DNA from: Punica granatum
Lineage: Eukaryota; Streptophyta; Magnoliopsida; Myrtales; Lythraceae
Length of the DNA: 64,000 nt
Assembly: GCF_007655135.1 (NCBI RefSeq)
Contig: NC_045129.1
Span: 4,898,001 to 4,962,000, forward strand
Direction of reading: 5' to 3'
The position numbers and the translations under genes are program-made. The first letter of the stretch is position 1; each line of letters opens with the position of its first letter. The notes under the pieces are model-generated. The model was not told the DNA's origin. It searched no databases and saw only the letters and a list, made by a program, of their open reading frames with translations. This document shows positions 21,560 to 32,927 of the stretch, piece by piece.

Positions 21560-22200
21560 TGTGACAATTAATTGCTCATCTGATGCTTTGTTCTCTGTAC
21601 TGAGCACAAGCAGGAATGCCGAATCATTAAGTAGTACATTTCAAGTACATGATAGTGCCGCTGCATATATATATGATAATAGAGTATTGAACCACATCAC
21701 ACAACTCTCCAGCTTATTTCTGGCTCGGAACCTTGTGCGTCACACATCTTGTAGTCGCTCACTGGCAGAAAATATGAGCACCGTCTTGGTTTATGCCAAT
21801 CTAGCTATTTCAGTTTTCGTTTGCAAAGTCTGGCAAACCAATATCTGAAAATTTTCAAAATCTGATTATTCAGCTTGCTGCTGCTGTGAGAGATTCCTGG
21901 ATCGTGGATAGCTTAAAAGATGGTTAAGTCGGAGCTAGTGAACTGCTGCTTCTGGGATTAGTGCTGAGGAGATTTTGACCCATATTAGCTCTTTGAATTG
22001 TGTGCAGTTTCAGCATGTACTTTTTTGAGGAACTTCTATGGTGTTCATGTATGTTTGCCCGAAATGTTTATTCTCCAGATACGAGGAATCGACAATGGGG
22101 AAATTAAAAGTTCCTCATGTGCTTTGAGAATCTAACTTCGCAGGACAGGGGAGATGCATATGCTGGTAATAAGTTTGATTAATATGTTGACATGACAAGA
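21560..22200 (+). repeat. Diverged orphan NLR trailer block
   Basis: Aligned by eye, 21585-21980 follows the trailer at 12390-12800 in order: the GTACTGAGC-like start, TGCCAATCTAGCT, the CTTGCTGCTGCTGTGAGAGAT segment, and TTAAAAGATGG near the end. Many substitutions are present, so it is older than the other copies. No receptor precedes it, which suggests a further lost NLR. A near-identical copy is at 58857-59497. Confidence 0.65.
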
Positions 22201-23070
22201 ATTGGAGTTCTACTGCTTCATTTAGATTATCACTTCCAGTATCGTGCTCTGCCTGCTGTGCCATGCTATATGGCCTTACTCTTCTCGACAGATTAAAATG
22301 AGCCTTGGTGATGGCTCTTGGGTCGCCTGAAAAATTCGAACCATTGCACGAGTTACATGTATCGTATTACAAAATTGAGACATTTAGAATTCAAATTGTG
22401 TTGCCCAGTGGGTTGTGGAGTCCATTCATCTTCAGTATTCAGATGAGGTCTTTCTGGAGTGTCGGCTGGAGTTGAGTATCATCATGTCTAGTGAAAAAAA
22501 ATAGGAATATTGCAGTTTCATTCTGTGGGGCTGTATTCATATTTCTGGAGATAACAGTAATTTCACGAGGTTCTTTTTTTTAGGTTAATTTCACCTTCTG
22601 ATGCGGAACGAGTTTCTTGTAAAGCAAATGCTACCCCGGAAACAATATCCTGTTCGTCCAGTATATCCCGTCCTTGGAAAATTTATCGGGATGGAAGCAT
22701 ACGAATGGTCCCCATTAACCTGACTGTTCAACTTCAACAAATTCATTATAAGTAGAAACGAGGAGAGGAGAACAGCATGTGGCTGATCGATCAAAGCCGG
22801 GTTTCGAACTCACACACGCAACCCCCTCTGAGCTTTCGTAATGGAATCAAAGCACTTGGCCCCATTCCACCGAGTGAAATGTTTTTTTTTTGGCCGACAG
22901 CGGGTCAAATTATTAGCTTCCTAGTAAATCCAAATGTTCTTATCTGTCGGGGAGATCAATCATGGCCTTGTTTTTAATTTCAAATGCAGCCCTCATCTGT
23001 TCATTTAAAATGGACGTAAAATTACCAACTCATCTTCCATTCTCAAATTTAGCGTTTCATCAATCCTCCC
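22201..23070. other. Unassigned intergenic DNA
   Basis: No gene is recognised. On the minus strand a GAGTTCGAAACCC motif near 22800 resembles a pol III B box, with GGCCAAGTGCTTTGATTCC upstream of it, so a decayed tRNA-derived SINE is possible. Without an A box or a poly(A) tail this stays weak. The 66-67-codon ORFs here look accidental. Confidence 0.3.
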
Positions 23071-23074
23071 GTTA

Positions 23075-23420
23075 ATTTTAATCGATTTTACTTATCGGCG
23101 CCACGTGGTAAATTCGTAGTGAGTGAGTTAATCCCACTGAATTTATTTAATAGCTAATTATTTTGAAAATGAAAAAAACTAGAAAAAAAATTAAAAAAAA
23201 TCATAAGGAAAGGGAGAGGGGGGCCGACGGCCACAGTTACCTCGATCGCGGCCGCTATCCCCCAATCGCCACAATCGCCTCCTCCCTTTTCCTTCTATTT
23301 TTCTTTTTTATTTTCATTTTCAGAATAATTAAATATTAAGTAAATCCAGTGGGGTTCACTCATTCAATCCAAATGCGTCATGTTTAAGTAAAATCCATTA
23401 AAATCAACAGGAGAATTGAC
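23075..23420. mobile_element. Foldback (inverted-repeat) element
   Basis: Left arm 23077-23175 and right arm about 23310-23415 are inverted repeats: GTTAATTTTAATCGATTTTA pairs with TAAAATCCATTAAAATCAAC, and CCCACTGAATTTA pairs with TAAATCCAGTGGG. The short GC-rich loop includes GCGGCCGC. No target duplication could be fixed. It is a non-autonomous DNA element, possibly MULE-related. A copy lies at about 60372-60717. Confidence 0.55.
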
Positions 23421-24239
23421 ATTATTTCAAAAAGTTCGTGCTCGATTTGAGAAAAAAGTGCAAAGTGTAGTACGTGGACATGCATGCCTATGCTATGACT
23501 GTAAGTCTGTTGGATCTATTATTATGGCCCAAAGAGTGTGGGCTAGTACATACCTTGATATTCAAATAAAGAGCATGTTGGATTTGATCCAAAAATATAT
23601 AGTCATGTTTAAGTAACTACATTATAAATAAATTAGGTAAATATTTGCGCGTTGTGCAGACGTTTTTGTTGATTAAATATATAGATTATATTTAGTAATA
23701 TGTGATGTTATGAAGAACAAATACATTATTTTGAAATCTTCGTTACGTGAATATCGAACTAATTATGTTGTAATATGGGATTCTACTTTGTTTTGGTTCG
23801 TATAATAATTATATTACATAATTGTGATACCGGACCTCTCTAACTTACCTTAAACTTATATTTCATCAATATTTTATTTTATTTCCAATGAAATAATTAA
23901 TTATAATTATTCTAAACGTTCTTAAATGCATACTCATTTTTTTTTATATAAATTGAAATGGTAGTGAATGTTATAGGCAAAGAAAATCAATATATATATA
24001 TATATACATATATGGCGTTAAATGATCTATATATTTTTTTAGTAAATGTGAGCGGCATTTATGTTTATGTAAATGGTAATGCCAATTATAATGTCCTTAT
24101 TAGGTAATATTCTGTTGTATATAACCAATATATATATGTATATATATATATAAAAAACCAATATAATATATTTTGTTAGGTTATTTGTATGTACTGTGTA
24201 TATTCCACTGCTCAATAAGAGACTATACATTATGAAATA
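23421..24239. other. AT-rich intergenic DNA with (TA)n
   Basis: No gene is recognised. It has TA dinucleotide runs near 23989-24010 and 24125-24150. The last ~140 bp resemble 27787-27980, so the outer MULE-like element to the right seems to have landed in one copy of an older direct duplication. Confidence 0.5.
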
Positions 24240-26586
24240 GGGAAAAGTATAGTTTTAACCCAGTACCTTTTATTACTTTTCTATCTCCGTCCATTACCTA
24301 ATTTTTTTCTATTTTCATCCACTACCTTTTGTTAGTTTTCTATTTTCACCTTCCGTAGCCTTTTCTGTTAAATTTGCTGATGCGTAATAATTGTAAGGTT
24401 CGTATAAACAAAACTTAAACTGATTGGATTGCACAAGTCAGCTCGAACCGATTAATTAATTCATTAAACAGTTTAGACCAACTTTGACTCGTCTCCATCT
24501 CAGGTTCTCCTCTTCTCTTGATTTTCGCTGCTGTAGTCTGGTCTCCATCTCTCACTCTTCCGTGTTTCCTCTCTTTCTCCCCTGTCCATCTTTTCCTCTC
24601 CTTTGCTTCTTCTCTTTCTCTTTATCTCCATCTCTTATCTCTCTTCTAAATTGTCCTCGCGATACATTGGGGCCGAAATTTGGGTTTTCTAGAGGAATAT
24701 AATTGACAAAAGGAGTGTGGTCAGATCTGAGGGTAAACATTACTGAACCGAAGACTCCTCTGTATTGAGTTGTGTTGAAAAATCTGGTATTGCATCAATG
24801 CGAGCTGACATACTTCCAGAAAGGTGCTACTGGGCAGCATACAATGTCAGGGGAGTTTTGAGTTCAAGGCAAAGAGGATAGAAATTAACACCAAGCAAGC
24901 TAAAGGAGGAAAAAGGGCTAACAAGTGCAAAAGTAAGAAAATCAAAGAGCTTTGAAAGCAATAACAACAACATCTCTAAAACTTCTTTCTCGATCCGATT
25001 AGTTTTTAACCTTAATTTATTATCTTTTAAAAACTTCTTTCATCCCGTCATCTCTATATCGTTTTATTGCAGGAATCCTACCAAATTTTGATCTATTTTC
25101 TCAGTTATTCTAATTGGGTCATTTTTCCATCTCTCTTCTCTTCTCTTCTCTTCTCTTCAACGTGATGACCTTGTAATGTTATAGGGTTTAAAGAGTATGC
25201 CTGGCTGAGATGTTCAACGTGAAAGGAGGAAGAGGAAACATGCTGCAAAAAAAGAAAAAAAAATGCAACAAAAAGAATGCAATGCATATGAGATTGAGTT
25301 TCTCTTGAAATGTTAATTTCAGCCGGTTTGATCTATGTTTTGATTGAAATTCTTAATTTCCGTTCGGTTTTATCGTAATAGAGAAAGAAATTGCCATGTG
25401 TTGGGTTTCCTTTGACGTAGACCCCATGATACTTTCGAAGTCAAGGCTTTTAATGGGAAAAGTTACGGAATGTTGAAAAAAATAAAGAGTTAAATGTGAG
25501 GAGAGTTTGGATTTGCCTCGTCACTTTCAAATATTTGCAGAACGCTTCCTGACTTTACCAAAAAATAAGCAAGATGTCGCCTCAACCAAATTCCGATCAA
25601 AATTCCATCCAAAAAAGAGCACATGCCACTCACATGTCAAAATAAAAGGGTAAAATTGTCTCCATTATTTAATTACCTGGAAAAAAAAAAGAATGCATCT
25701 GAATCAGAGGAATTAGAGCGTCGATCCCATCATGATCCACAAAGCTTTCATCTTGATCTACTGTTAATGACAAAAAATCACTTCTGCTTCGATTTGACCC
25801 GATATGATGATATTAATTGATAGCAGAGAGGTGTGTGATTTCAGCACAATCAACTTCCTGGGAGATATACAAACGAGTTCGAGGTGTATGAAATGTATGC
25901 ACGATAGGAGGTTGTGGGATGAGAGTGGCTAGATTACCGTATCGGTTCAGGACGAGCAGGTGGCGGGGAGCACGATTCGGAGCACGAGGACCACCGGCAG
26001 CAGAGTCCGACTGGTGTGGCGGCACGCGGGAGCCACTGTCGCCGCCGATGCCTTCCCTGCGCTGGAGTTCGATATCGTCACTCTCCTGATCCCCGATGCT
26101 GATATGTAGAACTTCATCTTTTTGTTCTGCCTCTTACTCCTACTCGTCCGAACATTGTAGATAGCAAATTATCGACTAAAATATCATGGTGGCGGATCGA
26201 TGTCCTAATTTCTCTTATTCAGATGCTTTCTATTTTTTTTTTCAAGTAATTAATTTGTGGAGACAATTTTATTCTTTTATTTTAACATGTGAGTGACATG
26301 TGCTCTTTTTTGGTCGGAATTTCGATCGGAAATTGGTTAAGGGAGCATCTTACTTATTTTTCGGTAAGGTCGGGAGGTGTTATGCAAAAATTTAAAGTTA
26401 GGGGGCAAATTCAAACTCTCATCATAGGTCGGGAGGTAAAGTGTATTTAGTTTAAAAATGAAATACTAAAAGGTAATGGCTAAAAAGAAGTAGTGAAAGA
26501 TAATGGGTGAAAATAGAAAATAAATTAGACGGTGGACGACAATAGAAAAATGACTAAAGATGGTGGGCTAAAACTATATTGTTCCC
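24240..26586. mobile_element. MULE-like element with 9-bp target repeat, nested
   Basis: The inverted ends start GGGAAAAGTATAGTTTTA (left) and GGGAACAATATAGTTTTAGC (right, reverse-complemented) and extend about 120 bp. Flanks TATGAAATA (24231-24239) and CATGAAATA (26587-26595) match at 8 of 9 bases, as expected for a Mutator-type insertion. The interior has CT-rich sequence and a TCTTC array (about 25130-25160), and it carries a second inverted-repeat element. No transposase is visible. Confidence 0.7.
25490..26430. mobile_element. Inner inverted-repeat element, possible gene-fragment carrier
   Basis: Arms 25490-25712 and 26205-26425 are inverted: for example CATCTGAATCAGAGGAATTA pairs with AATTTCTCTTATTCAGATG, and ATGTGAGTGACATGTGC has its reverse complement at about 25618. 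Between them, 25870-26095 is markedly GC-richer than its surroundings and open in one frame (VAADAFPALEFD). That looks like captured genic DNA in the manner of a Pack-MULE. I cannot identify the source gene. Confidence 0.55.
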
Positions 26587-26595
26587 CATGAAATA

Positions 26596-26786
26596 ACAAA
26601 CTATATATTATGAAACATATTCAATTAGGACTAGTTACGTAAGCATATTTCCGTAATAAACATATAAAAATTTCCTTAGTAAAAATAATAATTTGGCATA
26701 TATATGCATATACGCATACATGATGCAAACGGCATCTATACATTATTATATGTTTATTATCTATATTTTTATGTATATGGCTATGC
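26596..26786. repeat. Direct duplicate of 27895-27980
   Basis: The segment at 26600-26680 (ACTATATATTATGAAACATA and onward) recurs at 27895-27975 with few changes. With 24100-24239 it forms the first copy of a direct repeat that flanks the second MULE-like element. Confidence 0.5.
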
Positions 26787-26795
26787 AAATTATAA

Positions 26796-27535
26796 AGATA
26801 AATTGCACTGGTAGTCTAAAAGGTTTTACAAATGTTTCAAGATGGTACAAAAAGTTTGTTTTGCTACTTGATGGTACAAAATATTTCAAAGTTGTTTCTG
26901 TATAGTACAAACTGTCATATCTCTATTGACGCCGTCAAGCCGACGCTGACGTGGCTCATTATGTGTCAGCTCCGTTCTGACATGGCTGAAACAGTGAACT
27001 GATGTGGAGAATGGAAGAAGATGACTGTTACCAGTTTTTGTGGGATGTTACATGATGGTGCAAAATGTTTTAAAGTCGTAACTGAATAGTATAAAAGGTT
27101 TTACGTAAACTACATGATGGTGCAAAATGTTTTAAAGTTGTAATTTCAACTATGTACTCACCGTCCATCATTGTTGTTGTTGATGAAGAGCTCTACAACT
27201 TGCAGAGCTGCTTAGATCTGAGACGGAGTGAGAGTGAAGGGTTGTTCGAGGCAATGGGTGCACCAAACTTTGTTTTCTAGTCCCATTGTCCGTCCATCCC
27301 CATTTTCCCCTTGTCAAAGACCTCAAAACCCTAACCATTTTCCTTTCTGAGCAGAACAAGAAGAAGAGGATGCTGCCGCCCCCGCCGATGAGGACACCAT
27401 TGTCGAGCTCGAGGAAGTCGCTGTCACACCAGCGAAAAGACAAACTTCAACCCCATCCACGATCTTCAGATCTCCTCCCTCACTCCATTACCAACCCATC
27501 CTTGAACTTCAGAGACGAGAGAAAAAGGGGGAGAT

Positions 27536-27586
<51 letters not shown>

Positions 27587-27786
27587 ACTGTTTCGGCCAC
27601 GTCAGAAAGGAGCTGACATGTAGTGGTCACGTCAACGTCGGCTTGACGGCGTCAATGACGAGATGACGGTTTGTATTATACTGAAACAACTTTGAAACAT
27701 TTTGTACCATCAAGTAGCAAAAAAAACTTTTTGTACCATCTTGAAACATCTGTAAAACCTTTTGAATCACTAGTGCAATTTATCCC
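26796..27786. mobile_element. MULE-like element with perfect 9-bp target duplication
   Basis: AAATTATAA is present exactly on both sides (26787-26795 and 27787-27795). The ends are inverted repeats (GATAAATTGCACTGGT on the left, GGGATAAATTGCACTAGT on the right, reverse-complemented) running about 170 bp and including the GACGCCGTCAAGCCGACG segment. The 991-bp element carries a short internal repeat (about 27050-27140), a GC-richer core with a proline-rich open frame, and a (GA)n tract. It is non-autonomous. Fragments of a host gene may be present but are not identifiable. Confidence 0.8.
27539..27584. repeat. (GA)n microsatellite
   Basis: About 22 uninterrupted GA units inside the MULE-like element. 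Such a tract is expected to vary in length between individuals and is prone to sequencing slippage. Confidence 0.95.
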
Positions 27787-27795
27787 AAATTATAA

Positions 27796-28867
27796 TGCTT
27801 TTATTTGGTAATACTCCATTGTACAATAATCTATATAATATATTCTGTAGGGCTAATTGTATATGCTTTACATATTACACTACTTAATTAAACAAGAAAC
27901 TATATATTATGAAACATATTCAGTTAGGACTATCTACATGAGAATATTTCCGTAATAAATACATACAATTTCCTTAGAACAAATGATGACGTGGCATCAT
28001 AAGAGAGTTCCGGTTTATATTTTTGATGATGTGATGACATGAGAATTTAGTTCGAGACTTTGTTATATGTATGCTAGATGAAGACTGACGCGTTGCATGG
28101 ACGATTACTAAGGAATTTGAAGATAAAAATCATGAAATATCAAAACTTATTCGTAATGTTAAATAATGTAAAATTTGATCATGTTATATATATATGATAT
28201 GATTGAGTTTTATGGAAAATTAGGAATTAAAGAAAAGAACAAAAAACTATAGAAATTCATTTAGTATTATTTTTTTGATTTCATTATAATATGTAAAATT
28301 CGAGATACTAAGTATGTTCCCTTATTACTTTTACTAATATACATATACAAAAATATTTAAAGCATAAATATACGGAATATCTTTCTTCAATACTATACCA
28401 TCTAAGATAATTATCCAATAAAATTAAAACAAGTGAAAAGTTATAAGAAATCTCATAGGATAGATTACCATATATTTGATCAAGTATCAAATAAAGGGTG
28501 GTGAAACTCAAAATATTAATATTATCATTCTTATGACTACTCAAATCAAACTTTATAAAAATAAATAAATAAGTATATTGAACTCAAAGTTGATTAAAGA
28601 AAGATCTCAATTGAATTACAAAAAAATTAAGAATAGAAATGAAAATATTGAAGGATTTTCAATTATTAAAGCAACAACTATAGTAAAACTGGAATAAATA
28701 TTTTATTAAAAAACAATATCGAAGTAATTAGTTAGAAATTTACATTTATTCTACAAATCAAAATTTAACCAAAGAATAAATATAAATAAATAAAGCTACT
28801 GAATTCGAAGTTTATGGAGAGAAGATTTCTATTTAATTATGAAGTAAGATTAAAAAAAAGATTTCTA
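27796..28867. other. AT-rich intergenic DNA, no gene seen
   Basis: No credible ORF. It includes the second copy of the direct repeat (to about 27980). Just before the beta-galactosidase homology, AGATTTCTATTTAAT occurs twice (about 28822 and 28858), a possible scar of the rearrangement that truncated that gene. Confidence 0.5.
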
Positions 28868-29327
28868 TTTAATGCCCCAGCTGGCAACATGCCATTGGCC
28901 CTGGACATGGGGAGCACGGGCAAAGGTCAAATTTGGATAAACGGGCAGAGCATCGGTCGATATTGGCCAGCATATAAAGCCTCTGGAAGTTGTGGTCGGT
29001 GTGATTATGCAGGAACATACGGTGAGAAAAAGTGCTTGAGCAATTGTGGGGAAGCTTCACAGAGATGGTAAGGAACCGGTCACTTACCGAACATTTTCAA
29101 GATTCACACTTTTCTTTATCTCAGAGAAAACAGAGAGTTGGGTGCAAGTTTTATAACTAATAAATAACTAATGATGATGACTCTGTAAAATCTCAGGTAT
29201 CATGTTCCTCGTTCGTGGCTCAACCCAACAGGCAACTTGCTGGTTGTTTTCGAGGAGTGGGGTGGGGACCCGAACGGGATTTCCCTTGTGAGGAGAGACA
29301 TAGACAGCGTGTTTGTGCAGACATTTA

Positions 29328-29579
29328 GGTGGCGTTTGAAATTTAAGTTTGATTTTAACTTGACTTTGATTGTGATTTTACGGAGTATTTGGTCAAATTT
29401 GCGGGCCCACATTCATTTGAGAATATTATAATTATAGAGTTGTATTAAAATGGAGTGGTGTACATATTTATGGGTGGGGCCCATTATTTTGACTTTGATG
29501 AGTGTAATTTGTTTTGTTATGGGTAGAGTTAAAATCAAAATCACGATTCTAAAATCAAACCCAAATTTCAAACGGGGCC
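29328..29579. mobile_element. Tourist-like MITE inside the beta-galactosidase fragment
   Basis: The ends are inverted repeats of about 30 bp (GGTGGCGTTTGAAATTT versus GGCCCCGTTTGAAATTTG reverse-complemented). TTTA flanks both sides (29324-29327 and 29580-29583). The 252-bp length, G-rich termini and TTA-containing target fit PIF/Harbinger MITEs. The beta-galactosidase sequence continues directly on either side, so the insertion site is unambiguous. Confidence 0.75.
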
Positions 29580-29626
29580 TTTATGAGTGGCAGCCCGCTC
29601 TGATAAACATAGACAGCCCCCCTCAT

Positions 29627-29670
29627 AGACATTTATGAGGGGGGTGGGGACCCGAACGGGATTTCCCTGT
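29627..29670 (+). repeat. Short duplicated scrap of the beta-galactosidase exon
   Basis: TGGGGACCCGAACGGGATTT, present at about 29264-29283, recurs at about 29644-29663, preceded by an ACATTTATGAG piece also found at the MITE junction. This looks like filler DNA from a repaired break. Confidence 0.6.
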
Positions 29671-29735
29671 AAAGTCAACAAGCCCCTGCATCCCAAGGCC
29701 CACTTATCATCCTCCCTGGGGCGTGAAGTTTCGTA

Positions 29736-29959
29736 GTCATTTCCTAGTCATTTTCCATGTCTTTTCCGTTTAGATCGGTTAATTGATCCGATCAGGTTCA
29801 AAAACTATGATTTCCATAATTGGTGAACAGCAATTAGTGGTGTCTGATACGAGCGTCCCCACTGAAGCTAAAACAATTGTCAGTGGCAAAGTGTGACCCT
29901 TTCTTGTTCAATGCAGGATAAGAAAAGCAAGGTTCCACCGAACACTTTCACTTCTGCGG
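29736..29959. other. Unassigned DNA between beta-galactosidase scrap and NLR B leader
   Basis: No gene or repeat is recognised. TTTCCTAGTCATTT near 29750 also occurs at the start of the NLR leader homology (about 29970), which marks a possible recombination point. Confidence 0.4.
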
Positions 29960-31906
29960 GGCAAATTCCTAGTCATTTCCCTAAAGTCGCCTTTCCAGTG
30001 TGAAAGCATTGACCAGAAGCTCGTTGAAGCCTTTTCTCTCAGACTGCCGGTTTCACTCAGCTCATCTGCTTGGAAGTTTTTTTTTAGGTGTGCCGAGTTT
30101 CAATGATCTGCTAGCTTGTTGGAAATCTTTCCGTTGGTGATCGCCCCATCTCTGGGAGATCTTGGAGGTCAACTTGCCCTGCCTCCACGGAAATTGTGAG
30201 TACGTCTTTCTTTCTAACCATTTTCATAGTGTATGGTTCGATCGTTACTTTGGGTTGGTGATTGATGTATACCGTGAAGAAACAAGGAGTAGGTATAAAT
30301 ATCTTAAGTTCGGCGCTGTGAAGCGTCCGAGCTTCAGCAGGGCAGACTGGTTATTTCAAAGTAAGGAGGAACAGATAGATCTGCCCTGCTAGGGGAACAG
30401 CAATTCCAACAGCACAATAGATATGGAATGCTTTTATTTATGTCTTTCCCATGATGCTTTTGGTGCATGACGCATTCCTTTCAATTATTTTTCCATTAGG
30501 TCTCTTCTTTCGATTGTGAAATGGTCCGAAACTGAGAAATTGCTTTCTCAGCCAAGAGAGGTTTTCTCCAAATCTATCACTCTGATGTGGATTCATTCCT
30601 TTTTTGTCTTTGTCTGACTCTGCAGGTCCATGTGGAACCTGAACTTACCTATAAGTTGGACAATTCTAAGATATTGCAACATGCTGAACCAACCCTCACC
30701 ATCGAAAAGGGCAAGTTCAGTACTGCATCCAGCCTGCTTGTGGTGGTACTAATGTCTTTCTACGTCCAAAATTCCAGCATATTCAGTCTTCTCGACGTTT
30801 ATCTATAAAAACTATAACCTGCAATGGTTGGAGGCTTGTCAACATTGTCGCTCAGGTCGTGTGTCCGGATATCATCAGTTGAAGGGTGCATGCTGAAGGT
30901 CAAGTCAGTGCTCTCTGGCTTTTTTGTTCGTCCCATGTTACTATTTTGTTTAGTTTGCCTATTATACAACTTTCAGATGACCGATGTGCTATTCATAGAA
31001 ATTACTCGTGTGGTTCAATTTAAATATACTGTTAAACCACAAACAGAGAGTGCTAAGTTACTGGGATGGCTACTTCATTTATTATTTAACTCGAATAGCA
31101 TACTTCGATTTTGTTGGACAAATAATGACATGGTGTGACAGGTCGTTTTTGAGGGAACCGAGCTAAGCAAAGTGAATGTACTAAAATGCTCCTATATATA
31201 TAGTTATGAAATTTGATGAGAACCTCTTCGGCATGCTCTGATTCCGTTTTGAATGGCTTTTCAGGTTGGGAAAGGTCTACCCAGTCACTGATGGATGGGA
31301 ATGGAACAGGGATGAGAGGGGACTAATAGCAGTGGGGTCGTTTTCCATCGTTCGATTCATCCATTTCTCTGGGGAATGCAGCTCCAGAATAACTAGGAAC
31401 TTTTTAGTCAATCAGTTCTGAGATCATGGAGATTTGAATAGCCCTTTTTTGAAGGTAAGAAACAGGGATCTAACAGTAACCGTGTTATCCTATCGAATAT
31501 TTGTCTTGTCATTTGTGAATGCACATAAAGATATGTATTGCAGCCGACCATGTTTCTGCCTACAATGGAGCATGCTGTTGGAGTTGTAACATGTTACATC
31601 TATGTTATCCACAGATATTTCCCTGTCTTTCGGTTTAAGAGAAGTTAGCAAAGCTTTTCCCTCATTGCAGCTCTGCTACTGCCAGTCTTCATTCATCAGC
31701 AGTAGACCAGTGAAGGTAAAGGTTCTTCCACTTGAGACGATCTTTTCTTGCCAATTTTCATTTTGTTCGCATGAGTTTGATGATGCATGTGATAATCAGA
31801 TTCATTGGATATGTTCTGTTTCCATGAGTTACAGTTCATGAAATAGTGTTCTGAGCACAAGATATGTGTATTTTGTTTTACAGTTGCCTGAGGGTCAGTA
31901 GCTGGC
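29960..31906 (+). promoter_or_regulatory. Spliced 5' leader region of NLR B
   Basis: Homologous throughout to the leaders of A and C and more complete. It keeps the segment 31250-31500 that A and C have shortened but the orphan leaders retain. Exon signals: AAATT|GTGAGTAC near 30197, CTCTGCAG| before 30627, TCCACAG| before 31615 with GAAG|GTAAAG after 31715, and GTTTTACAG| ending at 31883. The start codon at 31907 lies 24 bp into the last exon. Multiple untranslated exons are inferred from these signals. Confidence 0.6.
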
Positions 31907-32927
31907 ATGGGTAAGCCAAGGGACAAGTTTTGGGATCACACTGAAGTCATGCCAAATGAAGGTGAGGCCAAGGATCGGTGGAAGTGTAAGTTCTGCCACA
32001 AACTATTTTCTGGGGGAGCTTCCAGGATAAAGGCGCATTTGGGTAAGGTGGAAGGCAAAGGAATTAAAGTTTGTGAAAGTGAAGTTGATGAAGCTACGAT
32101 GAAAGAAGCTAGCGAGGCTCTTGAGAAGAGTACAAAGAGAAGAAAGGTAGAGACTGAAACCAATTCAGCTCAAGTCAACCCACAGCAGGTGGTGGCAGAT
32201 TTGCGAATTACTCTGCCATCTCCTAGCCAAAGCAACCCCAATGCACCAGCACCACTGCAGCAGAGTCCTGACCCAATCCACCTGACGGGCCTGCCTCTGC
32301 TATTTGCGTCGAGGGTCAATCTAGATGACATCTCTAATTCGCATAGCATTTTTGGGGATTCTAGTGAAAACTTATTACGAGAAGTCTGCGGTGGAGCAGA
32401 GGTGGAAGGTCCATCAAATGCTCATGTGTACAATAATGAAAGAAGTAGCATACCATGTTCAAGCTTTGTCACAGAAGCAGCTGACCAATCGGGTTGGCTT
32501 GAACGCAGCACTCCCCAACTAGAAGACCTGCCACCTTTGCAAGAGGATCAGTGTAGTTCGTACGTACATGAGCTACAGGTTGAAAATGCAAATCTACTCT
32601 CACTCGAGATCCAATCCGTGCAACCAGATTGTCCTGTTCTGCTACCCCAGAATGTTCAGCCATCTCTTCCTGAAAGCTTACGTAATGTACCACCGTGGGT
32701 GATATTAGAGGTTAATTCCTGCGGAGACAACCCAGTGCAAGATCAACCCGATCCAGTAGTTGAAGATCGTGAAGCTAATAGCATTATGCTCGAGCAAATC
32801 AATCGTTTTGATCCAATGCGGATTGATCCAGATCCCGACAACAAAGACAATGGGAACAGTGCTTCAGTTCTACCTTCTTCTGAGCCGAACACATTTGTAA
32901 GGGAAACTACCCAGCGTGAGGTGTTAG

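Larger units (their letters stand above)
28868..29735 (+). pseudogene. GH35 beta-galactosidase C-terminal fragment, interrupted
   Basis: The frame from 28868 encodes [33 protein letters not shown] and [20 protein letters not shown], which are hallmarks of the region after the catalytic domain of plant cell-wall beta-galactosidases. A standard intron (GTAAGG at 29068 to CTCAG at 29196) restores [30 protein letters not shown] when removed. A frame slip near 29311 and a 252-bp MITE follow. Homology resumes as YEWQPALIN (29580-29612) and, after a short duplicated scrap, as KVNKPLHPKAHL (29671-29706), then stops. The catalytic domain and the remaining C-terminus are absent, so it cannot be functional. 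Confidence 0.9.

Noticed and set aside
22780..22870. tRNA or SINE promoter-like motif
   Set aside because: Only a B-box-like sequence is present. There is no convincing A box, cloverleaf or poly(A) tail, so no RNA gene is called.
23989..24150. TA-rich tract as a possible replication origin or matrix attachment site
   Set aside because: Simple dinucleotide runs are common in plant intergenic DNA, and nothing more specific is visible.
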